Source: an uncultured Alphaproteobacteria bacterium (GTDB lineage Bacteria > Pseudomonadota > Alphaproteobacteria > Rhodobacterales > Rhodobacteraceae). Taken from it: 64,000 nt of DNA. The notes under the pieces are model-generated. The model saw nothing but the letters and a program-made list of their open reading frames with translations. It was not told the DNA's origin and did not search any database. The stretch is from the NCBI GenBank assembly GCA_902562285.1, contig CACESU010000003.1, forward strand, positions 1 to 64,000, written 5' to 3'. The translations under genes and the position numbers were made by a program. Positions 38,186 to 47,610 of the stretch are shown here, one piece after another (within the stretch, counting starts at the first letter, position 1; each line of letters begins with the position of its first letter).

Positions 38186-38232
38186 TCAATTAAATATATT
38201 TCTTCAATTAGCAGATCAAATAGTTTTGTTTT

Positions 38233-39273
38233 TTAAAGGGTTAAAAGTTCTGGCCATTTATCTATACATTTCATCAATAAGGGAAAATTATTATACATGA
38301 TATTACCGTTTTGCCATAAATTAAGATCATCAACACGTATAGTTTGATTTTTTAAAATCCAACAAATCTCACCAGGCGCATAATCTCCACACGTATGAAA
38401 ATGTAAGTAATTAGGATGAGCAAAAACTGTATTACTCCAATAATCAGGATTATGTAATTTAATACTTTCACTAAGAAGACCATTATGAATACCACAATGC
38501 AAAGAGTGCACAATATCTCTTTTGATTTCAAATTTATTAGATACATAATCATAATGCCTTTTTATATTGCAAAGATCTTTTTCATTTCCAATTACTGACT
38601 GAATATGTCCATTTTTGATATAAAACTTAACTTTTTCATTCAATTTGATATTCGATGGAGAATAAAAACTTGATCCAGATGAAGTTAAAAATTTTTCAAC
38701 TACAACTACCCCACTTAATAAAGTCGCACTTATTGGAGAATGAACCACCATTGGGAATCTTTTTATAGCTACATCATTATTATCTGAAAATATTTTATAA
38801 CAATTACCCGTTACATCGGTTCCAGAGGGACAGCTTATTTTTAATTTTTTAGTATTAATAAAAACTTCATCAATACTTTTCTTAAAATCTAAATGAATTT
38901 TATAATTAGTTGTCCCAAATTGAGAGGCTAACATGTTAATATTTCTAGCATACGACATCACTACTTTACATGAATGTACATTTTCAAACCTTTTGAGATC
39001 ACCCAATCTTGAAAAGTAAATAATACAATCATATTTTGAGGATAATTTTTGTATTTTGTAAGAATTTTCTTCAGTTGGTTCTTCAATCATTAAAAGATTT
39101 GCCACAATCTCCAGTTCAGTACAATATTTTTGTACAATCTTTGCAACAAACTTATCATACCAACCAAATTTCTCATTTTCAGCGACAATTAAAACCTTTT
39201 TGTGTGGAGATAGTTCAGCACAATTTAAAATTAAATTCAGTGCACCTTTTTTTAAATTTTCTTTAAAATTCAA
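38233..39273 (-). CDS. Hypothetical protein, weakly M29 aminopeptidase-like
   Basis: 346 residues without signal peptide or membrane span. The N-terminal half alternates beta strands and helices (KKVLIVAENEKFGW). The middle reads LKISCPSGTDVTGN, and the C-terminal half has LHCGIHNGLLSES and HPNYLHFHTCGDYAPGEICW, with His, Glu and Cys clusters that could bind metal. The 'PSGTDVT' pattern recalls M29-type leucyl aminopeptidases, but the match is partial. It lies four bases after the 2-oxoglutarate oxygenase gene and is surely co-transcribed. Confidence 0.5.
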   Translation of the reverse strand: MNFKENLKKGALNLILNCAELSPHKKVLIVAENEKFGWYDKFVAKIVQKYCTELEIVANLLMIEEPTEENSYKIQKLSSKYDCIIYFSRLGDLKRFENVHSCKVVMSYARNINMLASQFGTTNYKIHLDFKKSIDEVFINTKKLKISCPSGTDVTGNCYKIFSDNNDVAIKRFPMVVHSPISATLLSGVVVVEKFLTSSGSSFYSPSNIKLNEKVKFYIKNGHIQSVIGNEKDLCNIKRHYDYVSNKFEIKRDIVHSLHCGIHNGLLSESIKLHNPDYWSNTVFAHPNYLHFHTCGDYAPGEICWILKNQTIRVDDLNLWQNGNIMYNNFPLLMKCIDKWPELLTL

Positions 39274-39277
39274 AATA

Positions 39278-40243
39278 CTAGTTTTTCCTATAAGAAAATG
39301 CTTTATTAAATCGCCAAATCAAATAATCACCACAGGTAATTGGTTCCTCATTTGTATTTTTTTCAATCTCAGGAATTTCTCCAGGGTTGATTAGTGTTTC
39401 TGGATCAGGATCAAATGCTAATACAATTGATAATCTCTCTTGACCTGACGAATTAACTACTCTATGTGGGGTTGATTTATAAATTCCACCTGTCCACCTT
39501 GATAATAAGTCAGCTACATTAACTATAAGAGTTCCTTCAATAGGAGGAGCATGAAACCATTGTCCATCTAATCCTTTAATTTGTAACCCACCAACAGAAT
39601 CCTGACACAAAATCGTCAGTAATCCAAAATCTGTATGTTCACTTACTCCAAATTGCATTTCACCCATTTCTTTTGGTTGGTCAGGATAATAAACAAGAGA
39701 CGCTCTACTCAATGGAGCATTGCAATTCCTGATAAAAAAATTTTCTTTTAAATTTAAACCCATTGCAAAACAGGTCAAAAGATTTTTTGCAAGTTCATTT
39801 ATTTGATGAAAATAACTCATGGCATTTTGCTGTAGTGATGGTAAAAATTTAGGCCATTTATTGACACCCCTTAATTGATGATCATCTGGCAACGATCCAT
39901 CGTCATATTGATATCCCCAAATAAAACTTTCTTTTAAATCAGGTTTTGCTTTATCACCCATTTTTGCTCCACCAAAACCCAGCCAGCCCCTATGTTTTTT
40001 TGTAATAAGTACTTTTGATTTATCATCTGTAGAACTTCTAAAAAAATTTAAACCATCTTTTCTAAGATCATTGATAAGGTTTTCCGAAATATCGTGATTT
40101 TGGATGTAAATAAAACCAAGACCAGTACTTGCTTTATATAATTCTTTTGCAATTTCTATTTTATTAGATGCAGAATTAATTTTTTTTATATCAATTACTG
40201 GAACTCGTTCTTTGTCTATAGATTTGATCATTGAATTACTCAT
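39278..40243 (-). CDS. Fe(II)/2-oxoglutarate dioxygenase, isopenicillin N synthase-like
   Basis: 321 residues of the DIOX_N/2OG-FeII_Oxy architecture. The N-terminal domain begins VPVIDIKKI; the iron ligands are His-x-Asp in VSEHTDFGLLTIL and the distal His in STPHRVVNSSGQERLSI, which also has the Arg-x-Ser that binds the co-substrate carboxylate. The family hydroxylates or desaturates small molecules. Placement inside an amino-acid uptake operon suggests it acts on the imported compound. Confidence 0.85.
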   Translation of the reverse strand: MSNSMIKSIDKERVPVIDIKKINSASNKIEIAKELYKASTGLGFIYIQNHDISENLINDLRKDGLNFFRSSTDDKSKVLITKKHRGWLGFGGAKMGDKAKPDLKESFIWGYQYDDGSLPDDHQLRGVNKWPKFLPSLQQNAMSYFHQINELAKNLLTCFAMGLNLKENFFIRNCNAPLSRASLVYYPDQPKEMGEMQFGVSEHTDFGLLTILCQDSVGGLQIKGLDGQWFHAPPIEGTLIVNVADLLSRWTGGIYKSTPHRVVNSSGQERLSIVLAFDPDPETLINPGEIPEIEKNTNEEPITCGDYLIWRFNKAFSYRKN

Positions 40244-40261
40244 TGAATTTTACCCAATATT

Positions 40262-40600
40262 TTATTTTTTTACTAATTGATCAAAGGCTTCTAAAGCTTT
40301 AGCACTAAACATTATTGAAGGACCACCTCCCATATAGGAACACACACTTAATACCTCCACTATTTCTTTTCTAGTGGTACCAAGTCTTATCAAGTGCTCT
40401 ATATGTAAACCAATACAACTTTCACATTTAGTTGAAATGGCGATACCCAAAGCAACAAATTCTTTTGTTTTTTCTGAAAGATCACCATCTTTTTTTACCG
40501 GTTTTCCCATTTGTGAAAAACCTTCAAATGTTTCAGGGGTTACTTTTCTAAGTTCATTAAATCCATTTCTGGCATTATCTAAAAAATTTTTCCAATCCAT
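40262..40600 (-). CDS. AhpD-like carboxymuconolactone decarboxylase domain protein
   Basis: 112 residues with the redox motif CESCIGLHIEHLIRLGTTRKEI, in which CxxC and the following His match AhpD-type proteins. Such proteins reduce peroxides or act as disulfide carriers; some are decarboxylases. It is the middle gene of the minus-strand ABC transporter operon, 18 bases before the oxygenase gene. Confidence 0.85.
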   Translation of the reverse strand: MDWKNFLDNARNGFNELRKVTPETFEGFSQMGKPVKKDGDLSEKTKEFVALGIAISTKCESCIGLHIEHLIRLGTTRKEIVEVLSVCSYMGGGPSIMFSAKALEAFDQLVKK

Positions 40601-40639
40601 TTTTTCCCCATTTAAAATAAAATCTATGAAGGACTTTGA

Positions 40640-41416
40640 TTAATTCGAATTACTCTCATTAGAACCTAACTTTTTTTCCAACCATCGAACTGCAAAACTT
40701 ATTAATAAAACTAAAACTAAATATTCTAAAATAAGTAGTGTATATATCTCAAGAGGTCTATATTCTGTTACTACAATCTCATTTGCTCTTCTTGTCAATT
40801 CTTGCATTCCAATTACTGATGCGAAAGCTGACATTTTCACTATGTAAATAAATTGATTTGCTAGGGGCGGAAGAATTCTTCTTAAAGCTTGTGGGAATAT
40901 AATATATCTCATGGCTTGAAATTGCGACAACCCAATTGTTTGGGCTGCTTCTCTCTGACCTCTAGATATAGATTGTATACCAGCTCTGTAAATTTCTGCG
41001 GTAAAAGCACTATCAGAAATAGCTAAAGTGATGACAGCACCCCAAAATGCATCAATTTCTATTTTCAAGCCTAAAGACTGAAAAATTACTGGAAGCCCAT
41101 AAAAAACCCAAAATAACATTGGTAATAAAGGAATAGCTCTAATGAACTCCACATAAATTCTATTAAAGGATCTTAAAAAGAAATTATTTGAAAAACCTGG
41201 TAAAGCAACTACAAGTCCTAAGATAATAGATATAAATGCAGCAATTATTGACAACAAAATAGTTGCTCCAAATCCACCAATTAGAAATTTAATATTTGCC
41301 AAACCCGATTTTGTTGTAGGGTCAATAACATACCAGCCCCAATTTCCACTACCGCTAGAACAACTAGCAAGTGAAGCTAGAAAAAATAATACGAAAATAT
41401 ATTTAAAGGATTTCAT
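40640..41416 (-). CDS. Polar amino-acid ABC transporter permease
   Basis: HisM/GlnP-type permease of 258 residues with about five transmembrane helices and the EAA-loop region REAAQTIGLSQFQAMRYIIFPQALRRILPP. Unusually for a permease, it starts with a lipoprotein-like signal (FLASLASCSSGSGNWGWYV), a feature known in some relatives. A single permease gene implies a homodimer. Six bases downstream of the ATPase gene. Confidence 0.88.
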   Translation of the reverse strand: MKSFKYIFVLFFLASLASCSSGSGNWGWYVIDPTTKSGLANIKFLIGGFGATILLSIIAAFISIILGLVVALPGFSNNFFLRSFNRIYVEFIRAIPLLPMLFWVFYGLPVIFQSLGLKIEIDAFWGAVITLAISDSAFTAEIYRAGIQSISRGQREAAQTIGLSQFQAMRYIIFPQALRRILPPLANQFIYIVKMSAFASVIGMQELTRRANEIVVTEYRPLEIYTLLILEYLVLVLLISFAVRWLEKKLGSNESNSN

Positions 41417-41422
41417 TTTATC

Positions 41423-42160
41423 TCAGTAGTTTAAAACTTGATCTAAAAATTTTTTTAACCTATTAGTTTTAGGGTTTTTAAAAAAGATTGAAGGTATATT
41501 TTCTTCTAATATTTTACCATCATCCATAAAAATAATTTTGTCAGCTGCTTTTTTTGCAAATCCCATTTCATGAGTAACTACCACCATTGTCATTCCATCA
41601 TTTGCTAGATCCAAAATAACTTCTAAAACCTCTGCTATCATTTCTGGATCTAATGCTGAAGTTGGTTCGTCAAATAACATAATTTTAGGCTCTAAACATA
41701 ATGCACGAGCAATAGCTACTCTTTGTTGCTGTCCCCCAGAGAGAAGATTGGGTTTTTTATAAGCTTGTTCAGGAATTTTGACTCTATCTAAAAAATATAA
41801 TGCTCTTTCATTAGCTTCTTTTTTTGAAACCCCCAAGGCCTTAATTGGCCCCAAAGTAAGGTTTTCAATTACTGTTAAATGAGGAAATAAATTAAACTGT
41901 TGAAAAACCATACTTACTTTAGATTTTATAGACTCTAGGCAGGCCCTATTATCTGTTAAAGAATGGCCAAGTACATTAATCTCACCCTCATCATGCGATT
42001 CAAGTCGGTTTATACACCTAACAAGAGTTGACTTACCAGATCCTGAGGGACCGCATATAACAACCTTCTGTCCTTTCAAAACATTTAAATTAACACTATC
42101 CAGTGCTTTAAACTTTCCAAAATATTTGGAAATATTTTTTATATTTATTACTTCTTTCAT
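41423..42160 (-). CDS. Polar amino-acid ABC transporter ATPase
   Basis: GlnQ/HisP-type ATP-binding protein, 245 residues: Walker [11 protein letters not shown]-loop [13 protein letters not shown], signature [14 protein letters not shown], Walker [15 protein letters not shown], and the switch His in [10 protein letters not shown]. It heads the minus-strand operon and diverges from the binding-protein gene. Confidence 0.93.
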   Translation of the reverse strand: MKEVINIKNISKYFGKFKALDSVNLNVLKGQKVVICGPSGSGKSTLVRCINRLESHDEGEINVLGHSLTDNRACLESIKSKVSMVFQQFNLFPHLTVIENLTLGPIKALGVSKKEANERALYFLDRVKIPEQAYKKPNLLSGGQQQRVAIARALCLEPKIMLFDEPTSALDPEMIAEVLEVILDLANDGMTMVVVTHEMGFAKKAADKIIFMDDGKILEENIPSIFFKNPKTNRLKKFLDQVLNY

Positions 42161-42226
42161 TAATAATATTTCAATAAATTGCCTATATTTTGAAATTTAA
42201 TAGGATTATAGACTTAAATCAAAATT

Positions 42227-42255
42227 AGATTCAATAAATTCTATTGAATCTTTTT
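42227..42255 (+). promoter_or_regulatory. Stem-loop with T-run in the binding-protein leader
   Basis: Perfect 10-base arms AGATTCAATA / TATTGAATCT around a 5-base loop, followed by five T, about 45 bases before the binding-protein start. Shape of an intrinsic terminator on the plus strand. Lying between two divergent starts, it could be an attenuator of the binding-protein gene or a symmetrical operator. Confidence 0.5.
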
Positions 42256-42298
42256 AATACCTAACTAGTATCGTTATTTGTAAAAAAGGAGATTTGAA

Positions 42299-43072
42299 AT
42301 GAAGATTATAAAAATTGCAATTTTGGTTTTTTTAACCTTAGGCACTTTTACTTTTTATGCATCGGCAAATTCAGTTCTTAATGAAATACTTAGTTCTGGA
42401 AAATTAAAAGCAGGTACAACTGGTGACTTTAATCCATTCTCTACTAGAGACCCTGCTACTAACAAATATCAGGGATACGATATTGATATCATGACTGAAC
42501 TAGCTAACGATATGGGTGTTGAAATAGAATTTGTGGCTACAGATTGGAAAACCATTGTCAATGGAATTGTAGCTGGGAAATATCACATTACTGGATCTGC
42601 TTCTATAAAAGCATCTAGAATGAAAGCTGCAGGTTTTTCTGAAAGTTATTTAGCTGTTGTCTTTAAACCTTTTACCACTTCCGAAAAAGTAGGTAAATTT
42701 AATGGTTGGGATTCAATTAATAAGGACGGGGTTAGAGTTGCAACAACATTAGGTACGGCAATGGAACCCATGGTTAAAGAATGGTTTCCCAATGCTGATA
42801 TAAAAAGTGTTGAAGCTCCAGCAAGGGGTTATCAAGAAGTGTTAGCAGGTAGGGCTGATGTATTTGTTACATCAAATCTTGAAGGATCAACTTTGAAAGC
42901 AAAATATTCAAATGTTAAAGAAATAGAGGTAAATGCGCCTAGAAATCCAACACCTTTAGCAATGCTACTACCTCAAGCTGATCAAGTATGGATTAACTAT
43001 GTTAATCACTGGATAAAAATAAAGACAGCAAAAGGTTTTTTCAAATCTACAGCTGAAAAATGGGGTCTTTAA
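42299..43072 (+). CDS. Amino-acid ABC transporter substrate-binding protein
   Basis: Periplasmic binding protein of the SBP_bac_3 family, 257 residues. Signal peptide KIIKIAILVFLTLGTFTFYASANS. The mature part starts LNEILSSGKLKAGTTGDFNPFS, with GYDIDIMTELANDMGVEIEFV and the RGYQEVLAGRADVFVTSN pattern, closest to the cyclohexadienyl-dehydratase-like/polar amino-acid branch. A strong site AAGGAG precedes the ATG. It is divergent from its ATPase and permease, an arrangement that allows much higher expression of the binding protein. Confidence 0.9.
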   Translation: MKIIKIAILVFLTLGTFTFYASANSVLNEILSSGKLKAGTTGDFNPFSTRDPATNKYQGYDIDIMTELANDMGVEIEFVATDWKTIVNGIVAGKYHITGSASIKASRMKAAGFSESYLAVVFKPFTTSEKVGKFNGWDSINKDGVRVATTLGTAMEPMVKEWFPNADIKSVEAPARGYQEVLAGRADVFVTSNLEGSTLKAKYSNVKEIEVNAPRNPTPLAMLLPQADQVWINYVNHWIKIKTAKGFFKSTAEKWGL

Positions 43073-43076
43073 ATTA

Positions 43077-43102
43077 GAGCAAAGCATAAAATTGCTTTGC
43101 TC
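43077..43102 (+). promoter_or_regulatory. Intercistronic stem-loop after the binding-protein gene
   Basis: Perfect 10-base inverted repeat GAGCAAAGCA / TGCTTTGCTC with loop TAAAAT, starting five bases after the stop. There is no T-run after it, so it is more likely a 3'-protecting hairpin that stabilises the binding-protein mRNA or a leaky terminator than a full stop. The next gene begins 18 bases later. Confidence 0.6.
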
Positions 43103-43120
43103 AACAATAAGGAAATTAAT

Positions 43121-43693
43121 ATGTCCGCCTGGATTGAAATGGTAACTGATGAGGAAGCTTCTGAAAAATTAACTAAAGTTCTAAATAGTGTTAAAACTCC
43201 TCATGGTACTGTCGATAATGTAATGAGAGTTCATTCTCTTAGACCTAGTACCATGAAGGGCCATTACAAACTATATAAGTCTGTCCTTCACGATGAAGAA
43301 AATTTCATACCAACTTGGTTTCAAGAAACTATTAGTAGTTATGTTTCTATAATAAATAACTGTGAATATTCTTTCGCTAATCATTGGAAAAATGCTAAAG
43401 ATCTTATTAATGATGAAATAAAAAGTAACCAAATTGAAAAAGCTTTAAAAACTAAAAATTTAAAAAAGTATTTTTCAGGAAAGGAACTTGCCTTATTAAA
43501 TTATGCAGAAAAACTTACAATAAATCCAGGTAAGATGATAAAAGCAGATGTAACTAAATTACAGAGGCTAGGGTTAACTGATGGAGAAATTTTGGAAGCT
43601 AACCAAATTATTTGTTATTTTAATTATGTTAATAGGACAATAAATGGACTCGGAGTTACAACAAAAGGAGATACTGTTGGATATTATAAATAA
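43121..43693 (+). CDS. Peroxidase-related/carboxymuconolactone decarboxylase-like protein
   Basis: About 190 residues of the alkylhydroperoxidase-like fold: RVHSLRPSTMKGHYKLYKSVLHDEEN, then ISSYVSIINNCEYSFANHWKNA, in which the CxxC of AhpD is reduced to one Cys. This is the pattern of the uncharacterised peroxidase-related family. Start chosen at ATG 43121 after AAGGA, not the TTG of the track. It lies between the binding protein and the aminotransferase. Confidence 0.75.
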   Translation: MSAWIEMVTDEEASEKLTKVLNSVKTPHGTVDNVMRVHSLRPSTMKGHYKLYKSVLHDEENFIPTWFQETISSYVSIINNCEYSFANHWKNAKDLINDEIKSNQIEKALKTKNLKKYFSGKELALLNYAEKLTINPGKMIKADVTKLQRLGLTDGEILEANQIICYFNYVNRTINGLGVTTKGDTVGYYK

Positions 43694-43711
43694 AACTTAT
43701 TTGAATTAAAA

Positions 43712-44851
43712 ATGATAACTTCTCTTTCAGATAGAGAATCCTATCCTTGTCTAGAAAAATTTACCTACTTAAATCAAGCTTCCTTGGGTTTAATAAGTAG
43801 TGAATGCATAAAGGAAATGACAAATTTTCTGAATCAAACCGCCAGATTTGGAAACATACACATATCTGATGAAGATGAACTTGATATAGTTGACAACCTT
43901 CGTAATACTGCTTCTAAACTTCTGCAATGTCCCTCTAATCAAACTGCTGTGTTATCATCTGCAAGTGAAATTCTTAACCAAATTCCATACATTATTAAAC
44001 CATCTAAAAAGTCTGAAATACTTTTGCTAAAAAATGATTTTCCAGCAGTTACTAGGCCTTGGTTGAAATATGCTAAAGAACAATCTTGTTCAATTAATTT
44101 CATAGAAGAAAATCTTAAATCCAATATTACTGATGAAGTGTTAAAAAATATAACCTCCAAAACTTCAGTTATTGCTATTAGCCTAATTCAATATTCAACT
44201 GGAACTAAAATTAATTTAGATATTTTAAGTAAAGAAGCTAAATCAAAAGGAATTAAACTTGTAATAGATGTAACTCAAGCTTTGGGAGCAATACCAATTT
44301 TTGCAGATAAGTGGGATGCAGATTTTTTAGTATCAAGTGGGTATAAGTGGTTAGGCGGTCATGGTGGTGTAGGTTTAGCCTATGTAAGCAAGTATTCACT
44401 TAAATCAGATCCTTTTAATGCTGGGTGGATGGGAGCCCCAAATCCATTTAACATGATTTATGATAAGTGTGATTATAGTAGAGATTCAAAAAGCTACACT
44501 CAATCAACTATGTCATATGTATCAATAATTGGTTTAAAAAAGTCTATTGAAGAATTAATAAAGTTAAATCCATTTAAAATTGAGAAACATTCAAAAAAGT
44601 TGTCAAAATTCTTAATCTCTAGGATTAATCAAAAGAAATGGAAAGTTTTTCAAAATAAAAAAGCATTTAATAATTCAAATCACATAATATCTTTTCAATC
44701 TAAATCAAATATGCTTGAACCTAGTATAATATTAAAAAGATTAAAAAAAAATAAAATTATTTGTAGTTTAAGAAATAAAAAACTTAGATTATCAATAGCA
44801 CATTTTAACAACCAAAATGATATAGAGAATCTACTTGAAACATTGAATTAA
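43712..44851 (+). CDS. Aminotransferase class V-fold PLP enzyme
   Basis: 379 residues of the cysteine-desulfurase/kynureninase/serine-glyoxylate transaminase superfamily. The PLP Lys lies in SSGYKWLGGHGGVGLAYV, the Asp/Gln pair in VIDVTQALGAIPI. The spacing and the absence of a conserved Cys loop argue against a cysteine desulfurase. The substrate is probably an amine or amino acid handled by the neighbouring transporter. Confidence 0.8.
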   Translation: MITSLSDRESYPCLEKFTYLNQASLGLISSECIKEMTNFLNQTARFGNIHISDEDELDIVDNLRNTASKLLQCPSNQTAVLSSASEILNQIPYIIKPSKKSEILLLKNDFPAVTRPWLKYAKEQSCSINFIEENLKSNITDEVLKNITSKTSVIAISLIQYSTGTKINLDILSKEAKSKGIKLVIDVTQALGAIPIFADKWDADFLVSSGYKWLGGHGGVGLAYVSKYSLKSDPFNAGWMGAPNPFNMIYDKCDYSRDSKSYTQSTMSYVSIIGLKKSIEELIKLNPFKIEKHSKKLSKFLISRINQKKWKVFQNKKAFNNSNHIISFQSKSNMLEPSIILKRLKKNKIICSLRNKKLRLSIAHFNNQNDIENLLETLN

Positions 44852-44921
44852 CAAAAAAAAATAATATCTTTAATGTCTAATTACATAATCAGCAATAAAG
44901 TAATAAACTTAAGGAAATATA

Positions 44922-45914
44922 TTGGTAGAAACTATTACTCAATCATCAAATGACTGGTTCAAGATTCATGTCGACAGAAAAGAATTAAAGAAACTTTATA
45001 AAAGAAGTGATTTGGCTGGTTTTAAGCATATTTTAACTTATTTTGTTAGTTTGATTGTATTAGGTTTTTTATGTATAAATTACTATGAAACTTGGTGGTT
45101 TATATTGTTTTATATATGTTATTGTACTCTATGGGGAGGAGCAGATGCCATATGGCATGAATGTGGGCATGGAACTGCATTTAAGACAAGAAAATACAAT
45201 GACTTTTTTTATCATATAGCAAGTTTTATGAATAACTTTGAGCCTGTTAGATGGCGTTGGAGTCATTCATTACATCATAGTTATACTGCTTCAATAGATC
45301 CTCATGATTTTGAGGTAGAAGGAAGTATATTTTGGGCACCAAGAAATTTGTTCAATTTCTTTATAATTTTCATTCCAGGAATAAGCTTAATTTTTTTTCA
45401 TAAGTCATTATACAAAGAAATCATTTGGCATGCTTTTGGTTTAGAAACGAGAGTTATGCGAGAATGCATACCGAAAGATAAGAAAAAAAGCTGTATCAAT
45501 AGTTCGAGAATTTTTATTTCCTTATGGATTTGCATAGTGATTTGTTCGGTTTTATTTAGCTCACTACTTCCTATACTTTTATTATTAATACCTAAGTGCT
45601 TTGCTTCCATTAATATGTTATGGGGTCTTACTCAACATATGGGGCTTCAAGAAGGAGTTAAAGATCACAGATTCTCAACAAGATCCATAAGATTAAATCC
45701 GATCTTTAGTTTTATATATTGGAAAATGGAATACCATATAGAACACCACATGTTTCCTATGGTTCCTTCACATAATCTGCCAAAACTGCACCAACTGCTT
45801 AAGCATGAATTGCCCAAACCTCAAACTTTAATACAGGCATATAAAGAAATTATTCCTGCAGTTATTAAAAAAGCAAAAGACCCTAAGTATTATATTCCTG
45901 TTAATATACCATAA
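44922..45914 (+). CDS. Membrane fatty acid desaturase family protein
   Basis: 330-residue diiron membrane enzyme with the three His boxes: HECGHGTAF near residue 83, HSLHHSYT near residue 118, and EYHIEHHMFP near residue 270, among about four hydrophobic stretches. The start is TTG, supported by AAGGA six bases upstream. The family introduces double bonds or hydroxyl groups into acyl chains or alkyl compounds; substrate not known. It follows the aminotransferase by 70 bases. Confidence 0.85.
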   Translation: MVETITQSSNDWFKIHVDRKELKKLYKRSDLAGFKHILTYFVSLIVLGFLCINYYETWWFILFYICYCTLWGGADAIWHECGHGTAFKTRKYNDFFYHIASFMNNFEPVRWRWSHSLHHSYTASIDPHDFEVEGSIFWAPRNLFNFFIIFIPGISLIFFHKSLYKEIIWHAFGLETRVMRECIPKDKKKSCINSSRIFISLWICIVICSVLFSSLLPILLLLIPKCFASINMLWGLTQHMGLQEGVKDHRFSTRSIRLNPIFSFIYWKMEYHIEHHMFPMVPSHNLPKLHQLLKHELPKPQTLIQAYKEIIPAVIKKAKDPKYYIPVNIP

Positions 45915-45943
45915 AAGGTATTTTTTATTTAATATGAGTTTTT

Positions 45944-46933
45944 ATGTCTTCTGATAAAAAAATCATAGAAAAAATCAATGAATATCTTTATGCAAAAGAA
46001 AATTTTGCATTGGCACTGGTTATTCAAACTTGGAATAGTGCTCCCAAACCAGTTGGTTCAATACTATTAGTAAGTGAAAATGGTGAAATTTCTGGATCAG
46101 TTTCTGGTGGATGTGTGGAAGGTGCAGTAATTTCTGAGGCACAAATTTCACTCAAAACACAGAAAAGTAAAATTTTAGAATTTGGTGTTACAAACGAAGA
46201 TGCTTTTCAAGTTGGATTAGCTTGTGGTGGAGAAATAAAAATACTGATTGAACCAATTACAAATGTAAATGATTCAAAAAGAAAATTACTTGAACGTTTT
46301 TTTAAAAACAATCTTAAGGGGGATTTCTCTATTCTTAAAATCTACTTGAAATCATCTCAAAGAGAATTAATTGAGAGTGAAAAAGCATCAAAGTTTTTAT
46401 CTAAAACTGAAAATTATCATAGTCAATCATTCTTAAATGGGGAAGTCTTTTACTATTTATTACCTCCTAAAAGTAAATTAGTTGTAGTTGGTGCTGTACA
46501 TATTGCTCAGTACTTAGTTGAATTTGGTAATCAATTTGATTTTGATATTTATGTTATTGATCCAAGAAGCAGCTTTGCGAATAAAAAAAGATTTCCAAAT
46601 GTAAATGTTGTTGATGATTGGCCTGAGGATGCACTGAAATCTATTACAATAGATAAGAATACGGCTTTTATTACACTTACGCATGATGCAAAAATAGATG
46701 ATATAGCTCTTCAGACTGCCTTGAAAGCTGACTGCTTTTATATAGGGGCTCTAGGCTCAAAAAAAACACATGAGAAAAGAATAGATAGATTGTTAAATTT
46801 GGGATTTAATAAAAATATTATTAATAGAATACATGCACCTATCGGATTAGATATTGGTTCAAAGAAACCAAATGAAATAGCATTGTCAATAATAGCTGAA
46901 ATCATAAAAGTAAAAAACATTGAGTCGGAATAA
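45944..46933 (+). CDS. XdhC/CoxI family molybdenum-cofactor maturation factor
   Basis: 329 residues: N-terminal XdhC_CoxI domain with SVSGGCVEGAVI and GLACGGEIKILIEP, and a C-terminal Rossmann XdhC domain (KLVVVGAVHIAQYLVEFG, DPRSSFANKKRFP, YIGALGSKKTHEKR). XdhC proteins sulfurate and insert Moco into xanthine dehydrogenase or CO-dehydrogenase-like enzymes. No such hydroxylase is in this window, so the client must be elsewhere. Confidence 0.88.
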   Translation: MSSDKKIIEKINEYLYAKENFALALVIQTWNSAPKPVGSILLVSENGEISGSVSGGCVEGAVISEAQISLKTQKSKILEFGVTNEDAFQVGLACGGEIKILIEPITNVNDSKRKLLERFFKNNLKGDFSILKIYLKSSQRELIESEKASKFLSKTENYHSQSFLNGEVFYYLLPPKSKLVVVGAVHIAQYLVEFGNQFDFDIYVIDPRSSFANKKRFPNVNVVDDWPEDALKSITIDKNTAFITLTHDAKIDDIALQTALKADCFYIGALGSKKTHEKRIDRLLNLGFNKNIINRIHAPIGLDIGSKKPNEIALSIIAEIIKVKNIESE

Positions 46934-46962
46934 ACTAAAATGAAATAATAAAATATAAACTT

Positions 46963-47610
46963 ATGATGAAACAAGAAATTAGAAAAATAGAAATTCTGAT
47001 TTTGGCAGCTGGTCAATCTACACGAATGATAGGAATTAATAAATTATTAAAAAACTTAAATGGTAAAACACTTGTAGAGAAAGTAGTATGTCAATCTTTG
47101 AAAAGTAAAGCATCGGGTGTTTCAATAATTATTCAGGAAAAAGATTTAGAAATTGAAAATGTATTAAGTTTACTTCCTGTTAAAATATTAAAAATAAGCT
47201 TTCAAAATATTGGAATTGGATATTCTATATCAAAAGGAATGGAATTATTAAAAAAGAACGATCCTGAAGGAGTTTTAATATTATTAGGAGATATGCCAGA
47301 TATAACTACTAAACATATTAATCGAATGATTGATGAGTTTATTAATAATTCTTTACAAAAAATTATAAGAGCTTGTTCAAAAAATATGATACCTGGAAAC
47401 CCAGTACTTTTCCCAAAAAGTTTTTTTGATTTACTATTAAAATTAAAAGGAGACAATGGAGCAAGGAAAATTCTTAGTAATTATAATCATATGATAAAAT
47501 ATATTATACTTCCAAAAATGACTGCATTAACAGATATAGATACTCAAGAACAATTTGATGAATGGAGAAAAAGGAATTCTTTATCCAAAAAGAATTTAAA
47601 TGATAGATAA
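46963..47610 (+). CDS. MobA/MocA-like nucleotidyltransferase
   Basis: 215 residues of the NTP-transferase fold: ILILAAGQSTRMIGINKLLKNLNGK at the N-terminus, then GVLILLGDMPDITTKHI and PGNPVLFPKSFFDLLLKLKGDNGARK. MocA-type enzymes add CMP to Moco for xanthine-dehydrogenase-type enzymes, in keeping with the XdhC gene 29 bases upstream. The Lys in the KLL stretch is the usual substrate-binding residue. It overlaps the convergent methyltransferase gene by 15 bases. Confidence 0.85.
   Translation: MMKQEIRKIEILILAAGQSTRMIGINKLLKNLNGKTLVEKVVCQSLKSKASGVSIIIQEKDLEIENVLSLLPVKILKISFQNIGIGYSISKGMELLKKNDPEGVLILLGDMPDITTKHINRMIDEFINNSLQKIIRACSKNMIPGNPVLFPKSFFDLLLKLKGDNGARKILSNYNHMIKYIILPKMTALTDIDTQEQFDEWRKRNSLSKKNLNDR

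Noticed and set aside
43712-44851. Cysteine desulfurase (IscS/SufS)
   Set aside because: No visible conserved Cys loop and no iron-sulfur assembly genes around; the aminotransferase/kynureninase-like group fits better.
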